Positions 44,401 to 55,035 are shown, counted from the stretch's first letter. The stretch is 64,000 bases of DNA from Vreelandella maris (GCF_013371085.1 NZ_JABWCV010000012.1:62001-126000); one strand, 5' to 3'. Made by a program: numbers and translations. The notes: generated by a model not told the origin, from the letters alone.

Positions 44401-44618
44401 CCATTAATGGCTTCTTCCAACGGCGTCGCCACGGTCTCGGCGATCTCCTTCGGGTTAGCGCCGGGATAAACCGTACGCACCACCACCGATGGCGGGACCA
44501 CGTCCGGGTACTCACTGATGGGCAGGTTGGGAATGGAGATCAGCCCCACCGCCAGAATGATGATCGATAGCACCGCCGCAAAAATCGGTCGATCCACGAA
44601 GAAACGGGAGAAATTCAT
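41436..44618 (-). CDS. RND multidrug efflux permease (MexF/HAE1 type)
   Basis: 1060-residue inner-membrane proton-drug antiporter of the hydrophobe/amphiphile efflux class, close to MexF/OqxB in style. Twelve helices and two large periplasmic loops. The proton relay aspartates are in GIVVDDAIVVVENVERN near residue 405, and the lysine in LACKNAILIVEFARE near residue 960. It starts five bases after the adaptor stop. No outer-membrane channel gene lies here, so it must share a TolC/OprM-type partner. Confidence 0.93.
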   Translation of the reverse strand: MNFSRFFVDRPIFAAVLSIIILAVGLISIPNLPISEYPDVVPPSVVVRTVYPGANPKEIAETVATPLEEAINGVEDMMYLKSVAGSDGVLQMTVTFRPGTDAEQAAVRVQNRVSQAEARLPEAVRRQGVTTQKQSPTFLMVVHLTSPSGEYDTLYLRNYVRLNVRDRLARLEGVGDAQIFGGGDYAMRAWLDPDRIAARGLTASDVVGAMREQNVQVSAGQLGAEPIEESDFLTLINARGRLETVEEFGDIVLKRGENGEILRLSDVARLEMGAGDYTLRSQLDGQNAVAIGIFQAPGANALAIREQVVAAMDELSEQFPEGVEYEAVYDTTIFVNDSIESVVKTLMEAVLLVVLVVTLFLQTWRASIIPLLAVPVSVIGTFGALYLLGYSINTLTLFGLVLAIGIVVDDAIVVVENVERNIEEGLKPQAAAHQAMKEVSGPIIAVGLVLCAVFIPMAFLSGVTGQFYRQFAVTIAISTVISTINSLTLSPALAAMLLKPHNAPKDRPTRVIDTLFGWIFRPFNRFFNASSHKYQGGVARSLKHRGAVFVVYALLLLGTGVMFKAVPPGFIPVQDKLYLIAGVILPEGASLERTDQMLQDVVDIAMETEGVEHAVAFPGLNALQFTNTSNTGVAFLTLSAFGERSLSAAEINARINQGISGLKEGFAFSFMPPPILGLGNGSGFQLFIEDRGNLGYGALQQAVNQLQGAIAQTPGMGFPISSYQSNVPQLDAEVDRLRAKAQGVPLTELFDTLQTYLGSTYVNDFNRFGRTWQVIAQADAPFRASVEDIARLRTRNDQGEMVPIGTMVDIRQTFGPDPVLRYNGYPAADLAGEFDPRVLSSTQAMDVITALAEEVLPSGMALEWTDLSYQQSTQGNAALVVFPLSILLVFLVLAALYESWTLPLAVILIVPMSMLAALIGVWFGGGDNNIFVQVGLVVLIGLACKNAILIVEFARELELQGKDVVEAALEACRLRLRPIIMTSIAFTAAVLPSVVATGAGAEVRAALGTAVFAGMIGVTLFGLFLTPVFYVALRKLAGPLTSHRSATLGTSPHPTSHAQS

Positions 44619-44623
44619 GGCGA

Positions 44624-45811
44624 TTAATCTTCCCTGGCAGCAATGGTGGGCTGAGCGTTCACCGGCGGTACATCAGCCACCTTGTGAGGGGCGACTTCCA
44701 TACCCGGCATAAAGACTTTTTGCACCCCATTAACGATCACTCGGTCACCGGCGGTGAGTCCTTCAGTGATGACGGTTTGTTCTGCCACTTGGCGCCCGGT
44801 GGTTACCTGGCGACGTTCTGCCCGGTTATTGGCATCCACCACATAAACGTAGCGGCGATCCTGGTCGGTCAAGATCGCCTTGCGGTCCACCAGCAACGCC
44901 TGCTCTAAACGCGCTATCGGCATTTCGACCCGCGCAAACTCCCCAGGCCGGATGCGACCATCCGGGTTGGCCAGCACCGCTCGAAACTGCAGAGTTCCCG
45001 TATTGGGGTTCAAATGGTTGTCGATAAAGTCCAAAGCGCCTGTATATTGCCGCTGCGGGTCGCCGCCCAACTCAATGGTGAGGCTGTTCGGCATATCACC
45101 GATTAGCAGTGTCTGGCTCGCAAACGCGGCCTGTTCGTCCGCCTCGAAATAGACATGTACCGGATCGATGCTCACCAGCGTGGTCAAAAGGCTCTGATCG
45201 GCGTTGGCCAGATTGCCGCGGGTTACCATTGCCCGACCGGCACGGCCACTAACCGGCGCCGTAATGTGAGTGTATTCCAGGTCTAGCTCGGCGGTATCTA
45301 ACGCTGCCTCGGCGGCATCCACCATGGCACGAGCATTATTCAGGGCCGCTTGACGCTGATCATGCACCTCTTGGGAAATGGCCTGACGCCCCAGCAACAC
45401 CCTGGCGCGCTCGGCTTCGCTGGCAGCCTGAGCCAGCTGGCTTTTGGCCTGAGCGAGATCCGCCTGGGCGGCGCCAACACGGGCCTGGTAAGGCCGCTGA
45501 TCAATCAGGAACAGCAGATCACCCTGCTCTACCAGCTCGCCCTCCTCAAAGGCGACTTCCTGGATATAACCACTCACCCGGGCTCTTAACGCAACCGTTT
45601 CAGCCGCTTCCACCCGCCCGGTAAACGACTCGCTCAACACCACCGGCTGAGCGATGATTTCCGCGACATCGACTTCCGGCGGCGGCGGTGACGAAGGCGC
45701 TGCTGCCTCCTCACTTTTGGCCTCGCATCCGGTCAACAAGGCCGTTAACAATAGGAACAGAATCACTGTTCGGCTGCTTGCAAAGCGGCTTCTTTGAGAC
45801 AGACTTCCCAT
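44624..45811 (-). CDS. RND efflux periplasmic adaptor lipoprotein (MexE type)
   Basis: 395-residue membrane-fusion protein. The lipobox LLTGC (Cys29 or so) gives a lipidated, inner-membrane-anchored form. The biotinyl-lipoyl halves (VALRARVSGYIQEVAFEEGELV and YTHITAPVSGRAGRAM) flank a long hairpin (about 100-170), then the beta-barrel and membrane-proximal domains. The ATG at 45811 has GGAG at nine bases; 45826 is a TTG and less likely. It is first in the operon with the permease and divergent from an AraC regulator. Confidence 0.92.
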   Translation of the reverse strand: MGSLSQRSRFASSRTVILFLLLTALLTGCEAKSEEAAAPSSPPPPEVDVAEIIAQPVVLSESFTGRVEAAETVALRARVSGYIQEVAFEEGELVEQGDLLFLIDQRPYQARVGAAQADLAQAKSQLAQAASEAERARVLLGRQAISQEVHDQRQAALNNARAMVDAAEAALDTAELDLEYTHITAPVSGRAGRAMVTRGNLANADQSLLTTLVSIDPVHVYFEADEQAAFASQTLLIGDMPNSLTIELGGDPQRQYTGALDFIDNHLNPNTGTLQFRAVLANPDGRIRPGEFARVEMPIARLEQALLVDRKAILTDQDRRYVYVVDANNRAERRQVTTGRQVAEQTVITEGLTAGDRVIVNGVQKVFMPGMEVAPHKVADVPPVNAQPTIAARED

Positions 45812-46263
45812 GATGACTTGCTCCAATGGCTACCGAAAACCGATAGCAACGTTCGTTATACATTTCACACCGCGCGGGCGGTTGACGATTAACTAGTCGT
45901 TTACGCAGCGTCAGAATCGACAGTCATTTATTGTTATCAGGAGGACTGAATGGGCTGGCATGATCGAACAGTGACTTACTGTCAATCGGACGTTACTCAC
46001 CATAGGCGACGCTAACGCATTCGAGGTAGCGGGTTTCTGCGGGAAGATTGCCTAATTCTGCCGTGGCGGGTAAAAGCATTAATAAGGCGGGCGACTCAAG
46101 ATAAAGCGTTGTTTACGCGCCTGAGCTTGATGAAGGTCTGATGACACTCAGCGTGGATTGCCGGTTTCTGCGAGGTGCTTGCCTGAACCTGCAAAAATAC
46201 ATGAAAAAGCCTTCGATTGGTGAGGCGAAGGCATATACTTCGAGCTGTTAGGGAGGAGAGCCA
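45812..46263. promoter_or_regulatory. Divergent control region of the RND pump and AraC gene
   Basis: 452 bp. Promoters for both directions are expected. Inside, a strong AGGAGG site at about 45939-45944 is followed by ATG 45950 and a 21-codon open frame (MGWHDRTVTYCQSDVTHHRR and a final Arg) ending at 46015, a possible leader peptide. I recognise no other gene and no clear palindromic operator. Confidence 0.5.
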
Positions 46264-47223
46264 TTGACCGTTATCGTACCTGAGCAGATCGCCCATTTCT
46301 GCGACAGCCTGCCTCAGCAGCTGAGCCAAATCGCCCGCCGCTGGACGCCCTTGGAAGAACTCCAGGATACGGCGATTGCCGAAGTGCAACTCGTGCGTGC
46401 TGACGCGCCCACCAGCTTTCACTGTGCCGTATACGAGCCGTGTCTATGCTTTGTCATTCAGGGCAGCAAGACCGTGCTACTGGGTGACAAGGAGATCGTA
46501 TACACCGGCCCCAGCTACATGGCGAGCGCCGTTCACCTACCGGTGGTAGGCAGGATTGATCATGCGACTCCCGAGCTCCCCTATCTGGCGGTAAAGGTTG
46601 CGGTGAATCCTCAGGAGGTAGCGGGGCTGATACTGGAACTGGGCGACACAGCGCCGCCCGCGGGGAATGACACTATCTGCCCCGAGATGGACTGCGGCTT
46701 AAAGTCTGCCCCCATGGATTCACGTATGCAGAGCGCGCTTTACCGACTTTTAAGCCTGCTCGACACCCCAGAAGATATTAAGGTGCTTTCGCCCCTGGCC
46801 CGTCGTGAGCTGATCTATCGAGCACTGATGGGTGCAATGGGGCCTCACATGCGCCGGTTTACCGCCTCGGACTCCCAGGCTAACCGAATTGCGCGGGTCA
46901 TCTACGCTCTTAATGAGCACTACGCCCAGCCGCTAAAAATCCGCGAGCTGGCGGCAGTCGCCAATATGAGCGAATCAACCCTGTACCACAGCTTCCGGCA
47001 AGTCACCCGTATGTCGCCGCTACAGTTTCAAAAGAAGCTACGCCTACACGAAGCGCGGCGGCTCATGCTAGCCGAAGGGTTGGAAGCAGCCACCGCCAGT
47101 TACCGGGTAGGTTATGAAAGCCCTTCCCACTTCAGTCGCGAATACAGCCGCATGTTTGGCGCCCCGCCGCGGGCAGATGTTAGCCAGTTGCGTGCAGCCG
47201 GAGCATCACCGCTGCCCGCCTAG
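46264..47223 (+). CDS. AraC-family transcriptional regulator
   Basis: 319 residues: an N-terminal AraC-type effector domain (FHCAVYEPCLCFVIQGSK, residues about 45-200) and a C-terminal double helix-turn-helix (IRELAAVANMSESTLYHSFRQV, then YRVGYESPSHFSREYSRMFG). The start is TTG at 46264 after GGGAGGAGAGCC. Being divergent from the RND operon, it is the likely local regulator, unlike MexEF-OprN, which uses the LysR protein MexT. Its stop overlaps that of the convergent GGDEF gene by four bases. Confidence 0.88.
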   Translation: MTVIVPEQIAHFCDSLPQQLSQIARRWTPLEELQDTAIAEVQLVRADAPTSFHCAVYEPCLCFVIQGSKTVLLGDKEIVYTGPSYMASAVHLPVVGRIDHATPELPYLAVKVAVNPQEVAGLILELGDTAPPAGNDTICPEMDCGLKSAPMDSRMQSALYRLLSLLDTPEDIKVLSPLARRELIYRALMGAMGPHMRRFTASDSQANRIARVIYALNEHYAQPLKIRELAAVANMSESTLYHSFRQVTRMSPLQFQKKLRLHEARRLMLAEGLEAATASYRVGYESPSHFSREYSRMFGAPPRADVSQLRAAGASPLPA

Positions 47224-48452
47224 TCGGCAGCGTTATTGGTATCTAACGCAGTTGGAGGGGAAGCAAACTCACTATGCAGGCAAACGTTGGCTGCGTCGGC
47301 ACCTGTTTTATCGAACGTGTCGTAAAAACACATCTGATTAGAACCGGCTTTTTTGGCTTGATACATCGCCTGATCCGCGGCTTCTAACAACGCATCAGGA
47401 GTGGCGGCGGCGCCAGGATAAAACGCGACCCCAATGCTGACGGAAATCTGAATGCGCTGTTGCCCCATGTAAAATGGCATCGCCAGGGCATCGATGATCG
47501 TCTGTGCTACAAGCTCGACATCTTTGCGCTGCTCAGCGCCGGTGAGCATCACGGTAAATTCATCCCCACCTAGACGGGCAACCGTATCGTTGGCTCGAAC
47601 ACAGTCAGCAAGGCGTTCCGCCACGTCAGACAGTATGCGATCCCCCGCTTCATGGCCAAGCGAGTCATTGACGTCTTTAAAGCCGTCAAGATCCATAAAG
47701 AGCAGCGCAAGAGGCCGACTACGGCGCTTGGCATGTTTGATTTCCTGCTCCAGCCTATCCAGAAAAAGGCGCCGGTTCGGCAAGCCGGTCAAAAGGTCAT
47801 AGTGGGCGTTATGCCACACTTCCTCTTCCGCAATAGCCTGCTCAGTAATATCGCGGGAAATGCAGACCGTCGCTTCAGTGTCTTGCTGCTCATCAAGCAC
47901 GGGGGCAAGTAGATACTCGAACCGCTCACCCTGGCCAGAAGCAAAGGTATGGGCGAACTTACCGCGAAAAGTAGTCTGTTCAGCAATCACCTTATCCAAA
48001 TTGCGCTGAAAGTCAGAGGCAAAGGAAAAGCCAAGGTCAAACGTGGATTTACCAATAATCGCCTCGGGCGCCATCGCGAACAAATCGGCAGTGGCCTTGT
48101 TGGCGTATATAAACCGACCGTCGAGATCCAGCACATAAATTGGGTCTGGGGATGCGAGCAGAATGGCACCAAACAGGCGTGTTTCCATCTCTTTTTCGGT
48201 AGCGTACTGCTCCAATGATTCGGCGACGGCCTGGTCTATTGCTTCATGGAAACGGGTAAGATCTTCAAGCCGTTGGCCCGCAAGCGTTGGGTGTGCTTTA
48301 CTCCAGTGCGACACCACGCTCGCGCGCAGCGCCCGAAACTCAGATACCGTTTCAATAACGGTGAAGCCGCTATTCTGCCGGTCCCCACAGTGAACTTCTG
48401 CCCAAGTCTCTTCCTCACCCTTTGGTGCGACCCCTACGGTTGGGGATAACAC
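47220..48452 (-). CDS. PAS-GGDEF diguanylate cyclase, possibly 5'-truncated
   Basis: 410 residues. The N-terminal all-helical domain (SVVSHWSKAHPTLAGQRLED...) resembles the RsbRD-like sensor found on cyclases, then a PAS domain (ASPDPIYVLDLDGRFIYANKATADLF) and a GGDEF domain with an intact RLGGDEF active site near residue 307 and a product-inhibition RxxD (RAND) five residues upstream. It should make c-di-GMP. The start is GTG at 48452, only six bases after a long hairpin and with no good ribosome site. The first 30 residues look unlike protein, so the sensor domain may have lost its beginning or the start is further in. Confidence 0.85.
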   Translation of the reverse strand: MLSPTVGVAPKGEEETWAEVHCGDRQNSGFTVIETVSEFRALRASVVSHWSKAHPTLAGQRLEDLTRFHEAIDQAVAESLEQYATEKEMETRLFGAILLASPDPIYVLDLDGRFIYANKATADLFAMAPEAIIGKSTFDLGFSFASDFQRNLDKVIAEQTTFRGKFAHTFASGQGERFEYLLAPVLDEQQDTEATVCISRDITEQAIAEEEVWHNAHYDLLTGLPNRRLFLDRLEQEIKHAKRRSRPLALLFMDLDGFKDVNDSLGHEAGDRILSDVAERLADCVRANDTVARLGGDEFTVMLTGAEQRKDVELVAQTIIDALAMPFYMGQQRIQISVSIGVAFYPGAAATPDALLEAADQAMYQAKKAGSNQMCFYDTFDKTGADAANVCLHSEFASPPTALDTNNAAD

Positions 48453-48457
48453 AACAA

Positions 48458-48494
48458 CACCCCGAACATTGGTTACTATCCAATGTTCGGGGTG
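48458..48494 (-). terminator. Long hairpin, probable katG terminator
   Basis: A 15-bp perfect inverted repeat, CACCCCGAACATTGG and its complement around TTACTAT, lies 57 bp after the katG stop. On the minus strand TTGTTGTGTT follows, T-rich enough for termination. It also sits immediately before the GTG of the cyclase gene. Confidence 0.75.
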
Positions 48495-48550
48495 CCGTGC
48501 ATTAGTGATGGGCTCGTGTTTTTAGTGCGAACAAACCATCAAGGGCCCCT

Positions 48551-50752
<2,202 letters not shown>

Positions 50753-50792
50753 GTTATTCTCCTCTCAAGTTGGTAATTCTGGTCGCACCAAG

Positions 50793-50848
50793 TGTCGAAA
50801 AACGGTTGTCGAAACCCTGTTGCCGAAACCCCATTTTCGAAACCCTGT
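50793..50848. repeat. 14-bp tandem repeat, four copies, upstream of katG
   Basis: Units TGTCGAAAAACGGT, TGTCGAAACCCTGT, TGCCGAAACCCCAT and TTTCGAAACCCTGT follow without gaps, 41-96 bp upstream of the katG start. The shared core is CGAAA. The position suggests it overlaps the promoter. Confidence 0.85.
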
Positions 50849-51326
50849 CAGGCCTGCGACACCATTGAAAGATTCCATGAGCCATCAGATATATTGAAGG
50901 ATTCAACACCGAAACCGTCAAGCTGCGGGACGAGCAAATACGGACAACCGTGTCTAACGAGTTCTGACCATGGCTGGCGCTATTGTCGGTGTGGTCATTA
51001 TTAACGCCATTAATGCTTAACGTTAACCAACAATAAAAATAACAACTTTAAGTTAATAAGCACCATTAAAGATACAAAACAACCAACGATTTAAAAGAGG
51101 TTAAACTATTAAAAAGCAATAAAATCAGCTGCCAGACACATTGTTAGCCAAGGCTATGTTAGTTCACTATTAAAAACTTTATTTTTAAAACGCCGTCTTG
51201 TTTGTTCATTAAAAGCTGATAGGATTCAGCGCTATTAAATACCCGATGATTAAACTCAAGTATGGTTTTTGCTTCCATGCTGACAGGGTTTTGCGCGGTA
51301 CTTTTCAGCGAGCGAGTGCATCTTTC
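50849..51326. other. AT-rich gap between katG and mntP
   Basis: About 480 bp. From about 51000 to 51245 it is markedly AT-rich compared with neighbouring DNA, with many TTAA and AAAA runs. I see no protein gene and no recognisable yybP-ykoY manganese riboswitch, which often precedes mntP. It presumably holds the mntP promoter. Confidence 0.5.
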
Positions 51327-51887
51327 ATGACGCCTTTCACCCTGCTATTCCTGGCCGTTTCCATGTCGGCAGACGCCTTTGCCGCCTCCCTCAGCAAAGG
51401 CGCCGAGCTGCAAAAGCCGCGCTTCCGGCATGCCATCGGGATTGGCTTGGTATTTGGTGTGATCGAAGCCATTACCCCGATACTCGGCTGGGCAGCGGGT
51501 AAGGCGTCGCAACAGTATGTGCAAGCCTGGGATCACTGGGTGGCCTTTACGCTACTCTCCATTATTGGCCTGCATATGATGTATGCCGGGCTCAAGAAAG
51601 ACGACAAGTTAGTACAGCGCAAACAAACACTCTGGTTATTAGTGTTAACCGCCACGGCGACCAGTATTGATGCCATGGCCGTGGGTGCCAGCCTTGCGTT
51701 TATTGATGCCAATATTATCGCCACCAGCTTAGCGATTGGTTTAGCCACTACCGTCATGGCTTCCATGGGCACCTTCCTGGGCCATAAACTCGGCAAGTTT
51801 GTTGGCCACTGGGCGGAGCTGATTGGTGGCATCGTATTAATGGGTATTGGTTTAGCGGTATTGGCAGAACACACCGCGTTTTTTTGA
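51327..51887 (+). CDS. mntP: Manganese exporter MntP
   Basis: 186-residue membrane protein with six helices in two repeats. The metal-binding signatures are LFLAVSMSADAFAASLSKG near the N-terminus and ATATSIDAMAVGASLAF in the second half, as in E. coli MntP. It exports Mn(II) and so protects from manganese excess. ATG 51327 (MTPFTLLFLAV) matches family starts; the frame runs back to 51246 but that part is not conserved-looking. Ends with a typical short tail. Confidence 0.93.
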   Translation: MTPFTLLFLAVSMSADAFAASLSKGAELQKPRFRHAIGIGLVFGVIEAITPILGWAAGKASQQYVQAWDHWVAFTLLSIIGLHMMYAGLKKDDKLVQRKQTLWLLVLTATATSIDAMAVGASLAFIDANIIATSLAIGLATTVMASMGTFLGHKLGKFVGHWAELIGGIVLMGIGLAVLAEHTAFF

Positions 51888-52228
51888 ATAACCCCCTCCC
51901 CACCAAGCGCTCTACTCCCCCGCTCATTAGCGCACCTACCTGTACTGTTCGACCCTAAGGGAGTAGGGTACCCATCCGGATCGACCCTTCCAGCGCTTTG
52001 TTGCAGTTCACTGTTACGAACCTCTGTGAGCGTTTACTCCGGCCTTCCTATTAAGGCGCTTCCAACGCCTGAACTTGCACGACCAGGCTGCCAACCGCAG
52101 TCTCATCTCGCTACAGACATACCTAGAAAGATGTTCTGTTTTTTGCTTACTTCCTATCGCGGCCACTCCGTTAAGGGAACTGTGGTTGCTATTTAGGATG
52201 CTAGGGCTGCAAAGCCTATGGGTATTCA
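51888..52228. other. Gap between mntP and the symporter gene
   Basis: 341 bp. The first part is pyrimidine-rich on the plus strand (CCCCCTCCCC and similar). CCCTAAGGGAGTAGGG near 51955 has weak dyad symmetry. No gene recognised; the symporter promoter should be here. Confidence 0.45.
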
Positions 52229-53881
52229 ATGAACGAAGAAAATTTCTATCAATTCTCGACCTTAACTGTGCTCGCCTTGCTGGCGGCCTTTTACGGCGGC
52301 ACTTACCTGCTGACCTTGCTGATCAAGAAGAAAAAGGAAAATACCGACGCCTTCATGGTGTCCAATCACCAGATCGGCTTTGGCCTTGGCGCTGCCAGCA
52401 TGACCGCCACCTGGATCTGGGCGGCCTCGTTCTACGGCGCCGCTACCTCGGGTTACACCTACGGCATTTCCGGTCCTTTGCACTATGGGCTGTGGGGCGC
52501 GTTGATGATTCTGTTCATCTACCCCTTTGGCCGCCGCTTTCGCAAACTGGCGCCCAACGCGCACACCCTCGGTGAGCTGATTCATGCCCGTCATGGCTCT
52601 TCCAGCCAGTTGATTCTTGCCTCCTCCAATATCCTCGGCAGCATCATTAGCCTGATGGTTAACTTCACCGCTTCCGGTGCGCTGGTCTCGGTACTCTCGC
52701 CACTCTCCTTTCAGGCCGGTGTGGTCATCGCTGGGGTCGGGGTACTCGGCTACACGCTGTGGTCGGGCTTCCGCGCCTCAGTACTGACGGATTTTGCCCA
52801 ACTGATGGCAATGATGGCTGTCGCCATTCTGATTATTCCAGCGGTGATGTTCGCTCTTGGCGGCCCACAAACACTGTCAGATGGCATGAGTCTTCTCACG
52901 CCAGAACAAGCCAATTTGTTCTCGATGGACGCTATTCTCAACCAAGGTGCGCCCTTCTTTGTGGCGGTGCTGGCCTACGCCATTGGTAACCAGACCATTT
53001 CCCAGCGGCTATTCGCCGTGCGTGAAGACCACATCAAGCCGACCTTTATCACCGCGACCATTGGTTACGGTGCGATCGTTATCGGCCTGGGCATGATTGG
53101 TTTGATGGCACTGATGACCGGCATGGAGCCGATTGATGGCGACATGAATAACCTGATCCCGCAGATGGTATCGATGTATCTCTCGCCGGTGTTTATCGGG
53201 CTGTTCTTTATTCTGGTGATCGGTTCGCTCTCCTCCACCGCTGACTCGGATCTTTCCGCTATGTCCGCAATTGTGATGGCCGATGTGTACGGTAAGAACA
53301 TCGCGAAGAACAAACCCAACCCCACCAAAATGCTCTTTATCGGCAGGCTCACCATGGTCATCGCGACGCTGATCGGGGTAATTCTCGCCAGCTTCTCGAT
53401 GGATATTCTGATCATGCTGGTCTTCGTTGGCGCACTTTGGGGCGCGATAGTGTTCCCGGTCATCGCCAGCTGCTTCTGGGATCGAGTCACTAATACGGCC
53501 TTCACTTCCGCGGTGCTCGCGGGCCTGGTGATGTTCTGCGTCGCACGCTTTGAGTTGCTGCCCATGGTCGGTGTGATCGCGGGGCTGTTTGAATTACTCG
53601 CTGCCGTCGGCGGCGGCGTGGTGCTTGGTTTGATGGCCTTCGGGTTCGGCGGACGCAGGGTCGGCTTAATCGTTGGTGCCCTTAGCGCTATTGTGCTGGC
53701 CTACTTCTTTATCGGCTTCCTGCAAGACTACACAGTACTGATGGCCTCCTTAATGGCCTATGGCGTCAGCACCATTGTTTGCATTGGCGTCAGCCTGATG
53801 AGTTCCAATAAGTTCGACTTCACGCAGATTAATCAAAAAGTGATCAACTACGACCCGGCCAAGCCTGCGACTCAAGGCTAA
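52229..53881 (+). CDS. Sodium:solute symporter (SSF family)
   Basis: 550-residue symporter with about 13 helices. The SSF signature region is DADLS-like: IGSLSSTADSDLSAMSAIVMADVYGKN near residue 335, and the sodium/substrate helix near the start is ATWIWAASFYGAATSGYTYG. It resembles the subgroup of urea/polyamine-like SSF carriers rather than PutP. The substrate is uncertain. Followed by a hairpin and a 43-residue membrane protein that is probably its partner. Confidence 0.88.
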   Translation: MNEENFYQFSTLTVLALLAAFYGGTYLLTLLIKKKKENTDAFMVSNHQIGFGLGAASMTATWIWAASFYGAATSGYTYGISGPLHYGLWGALMILFIYPFGRRFRKLAPNAHTLGELIHARHGSSSQLILASSNILGSIISLMVNFTASGALVSVLSPLSFQAGVVIAGVGVLGYTLWSGFRASVLTDFAQLMAMMAVAILIIPAVMFALGGPQTLSDGMSLLTPEQANLFSMDAILNQGAPFFVAVLAYAIGNQTISQRLFAVREDHIKPTFITATIGYGAIVIGLGMIGLMALMTGMEPIDGDMNNLIPQMVSMYLSPVFIGLFFILVIGSLSSTADSDLSAMSAIVMADVYGKNIAKNKPNPTKMLFIGRLTMVIATLIGVILASFSMDILIMLVFVGALWGAIVFPVIASCFWDRVTNTAFTSAVLAGLVMFCVARFELLPMVGVIAGLFELLAAVGGGVVLGLMAFGFGGRRVGLIVGALSAIVLAYFFIGFLQDYTVLMASLMAYGVSTIVCIGVSLMSSNKFDFTQINQKVINYDPAKPATQG

Positions 53882-53911
53882 GCCCAGCGTCACGCTAGAA
53901 TCACTTCATCC

Positions 53912-53934
53912 GCTGGTGCGCCAAGCGCACCAGC
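53912..53934. other. Hairpin between symporter and its small partner
   Basis: Perfect 10-bp stem GCTGGTGCGC with complement around CAA, 30 bp after the symporter stop and just before the ribosome site of the 43-residue gene. No T-run, so a stability or partial-termination element that sets the ratio of the two proteins is the simplest reading. Confidence 0.6.
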
Positions 53935-53952
53935 CAAGCAATAGGAAAGCGC

Positions 53953-54084
53953 ATGCAAACCTTTATCTTGGCGTTATACGTACTGATCTGGCCGTTAATA
54001 TCACTCGCCATATTCGCGATCATCGGCATCGCCACCGTCAAAGACATCCGCATTGCACGACGCAGTAAGCGCGAGCTGGTGTGA
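53953..54084 (+). CDS. Putative transporter small subunit (43 residues)
   Basis: A short gene encoding MQTFILALYVLIWPLISLAI followed by FAIIGIATVKDIRIARRSKR and ELV. One strong helix (residues 3-28) is followed by a basic cytoplasmic tail, a pattern of small subunits found after SSF transporter genes in halophilic gammaproteobacteria. AGGAAAGCGC precedes the ATG. It follows the symporter by 71 bp and is expected to be co-expressed and membrane-associated with it. Confidence 0.8.
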   Translation: MQTFILALYVLIWPLISLAIFAIIGIATVKDIRIARRSKRELV

Positions 54085-54156
54085 CATAGCTATTCATTGA
54101 TGAACAGCAATTGTAGGGGGAGTAAGTGCGGCAAAGGACTGCCGTGACTTACAGGC

Positions 54157-55035
54157 CTACATCAAGCTCCAAAAGGCATCGACCAGCGGATTTTTTAAGT
54201 TTTTCTTCAACGTAAACAAGCCAATATCGTAAGGTTCCAGCTCAGGCGTCACGTCGAGCACTCGAATACGATCCACCAATGGGCTGTTATCGAGCACAAT
54301 TTTTGGCACCACGCCAATGCCGAAGCCCAAGCTCACCATACTCACAATCGCCTCATTACCCGTGACCTGTGCATAAATGCGCGGGGCAATATCGCGTTGG
54401 CGAAACCATTCGTCCACACGCGCTCTTGAGACACCGCTCTCCGATAAAATCATCGGGATACCCGCCCACTCTTCCGACCCGGTTGGCGAAGTCGCGGGAA
54501 CGTTCGGCACTTGCTGCTCAAGCGGCGCAATAAATAACAAAGGCGACGTCGCAATGGGCTTAAAGGCTAACCCACGAGGTAAATTGGCGGGGCGTGCCGC
54601 GATGCTAAGGTCTTCTTTACCATCCAGCACATGGGCAATCGCGTGTTCCGGATCCCCGGTGCGCAGCTTTATTTCAATCGCAGGATAGGCAATTCGAAAG
54701 CGGCGCAGCAGCTCGTGTAGAAAGCTATAACTCGCGGTGACGGAACCGTACAAGCTGATTTCACCGCTTAATTGATCAGCGTTGTCGGTTAACTCATGAC
54801 GGATCAAGTTCCACTGGCTGCTGGTATCGCGTGCGTATTTAAGAAACTTCTGGCCTTCCTGGGTCAACGCCACGGTCCGATTGTCGCGATTAAACAGCGG
54901 CACACCCAGCTCGTCTTCTAAATGACGAATGTTGCGCGACAGCGCAGAAATGCTGATATGGCACTCATCGCTGGCGCGCCCGAAATGCAGCGTTTCTGCC
55001 AGGGCGAGGAATTGCTTTAACAGTTTAATATTCAT
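54157..55035 (-). CDS. ilvY: LysR-family regulator IlvY
   Basis: 292 residues. The helix-turn-helix is LHFGRASDECHISISALSRNIRHLEDEL, as in E. coli IlvY, followed by the effector domain. IlvY activates ilvC when bound by acetolactate or acetohydroxybutyrate. ATG 55035 (MNIKLLKQFLALAETLHFGR) is chosen over 55056. Gene order, divergent from ilvC, is the classical one. Confidence 0.93.
   Translation of the reverse strand: MNIKLLKQFLALAETLHFGRASDECHISISALSRNIRHLEDELGVPLFNRDNRTVALTQEGQKFLKYARDTSSQWNLIRHELTDNADQLSGEISLYGSVTASYSFLHELLRRFRIAYPAIEIKLRTGDPEHAIAHVLDGKEDLSIAARPANLPRGLAFKPIATSPLLFIAPLEQQVPNVPATSPTGSEEWAGIPMILSESGVSRARVDEWFRQRDIAPRIYAQVTGNEAIVSMVSLGFGIGVVPKIVLDNSPLVDRIRVLDVTPELEPYDIGLFTLKKNLKNPLVDAFWSLM

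Noticed and set aside
50792..51004. 70-codon frame upstream of katG
   Set aside because: It is formed by the 14-bp repeat and following DNA, has irregular composition and no ribosome site.
51180..51326. yybP-ykoY manganese riboswitch upstream of mntP
   Set aside because: The region is AT-rich and the conserved loop sequences of that riboswitch are not recognisable.
52075..52575. 166-codon frame overlapping the symporter start
   Set aside because: Arg/Leu/His-rich out-of-frame translation of the symporter gene.
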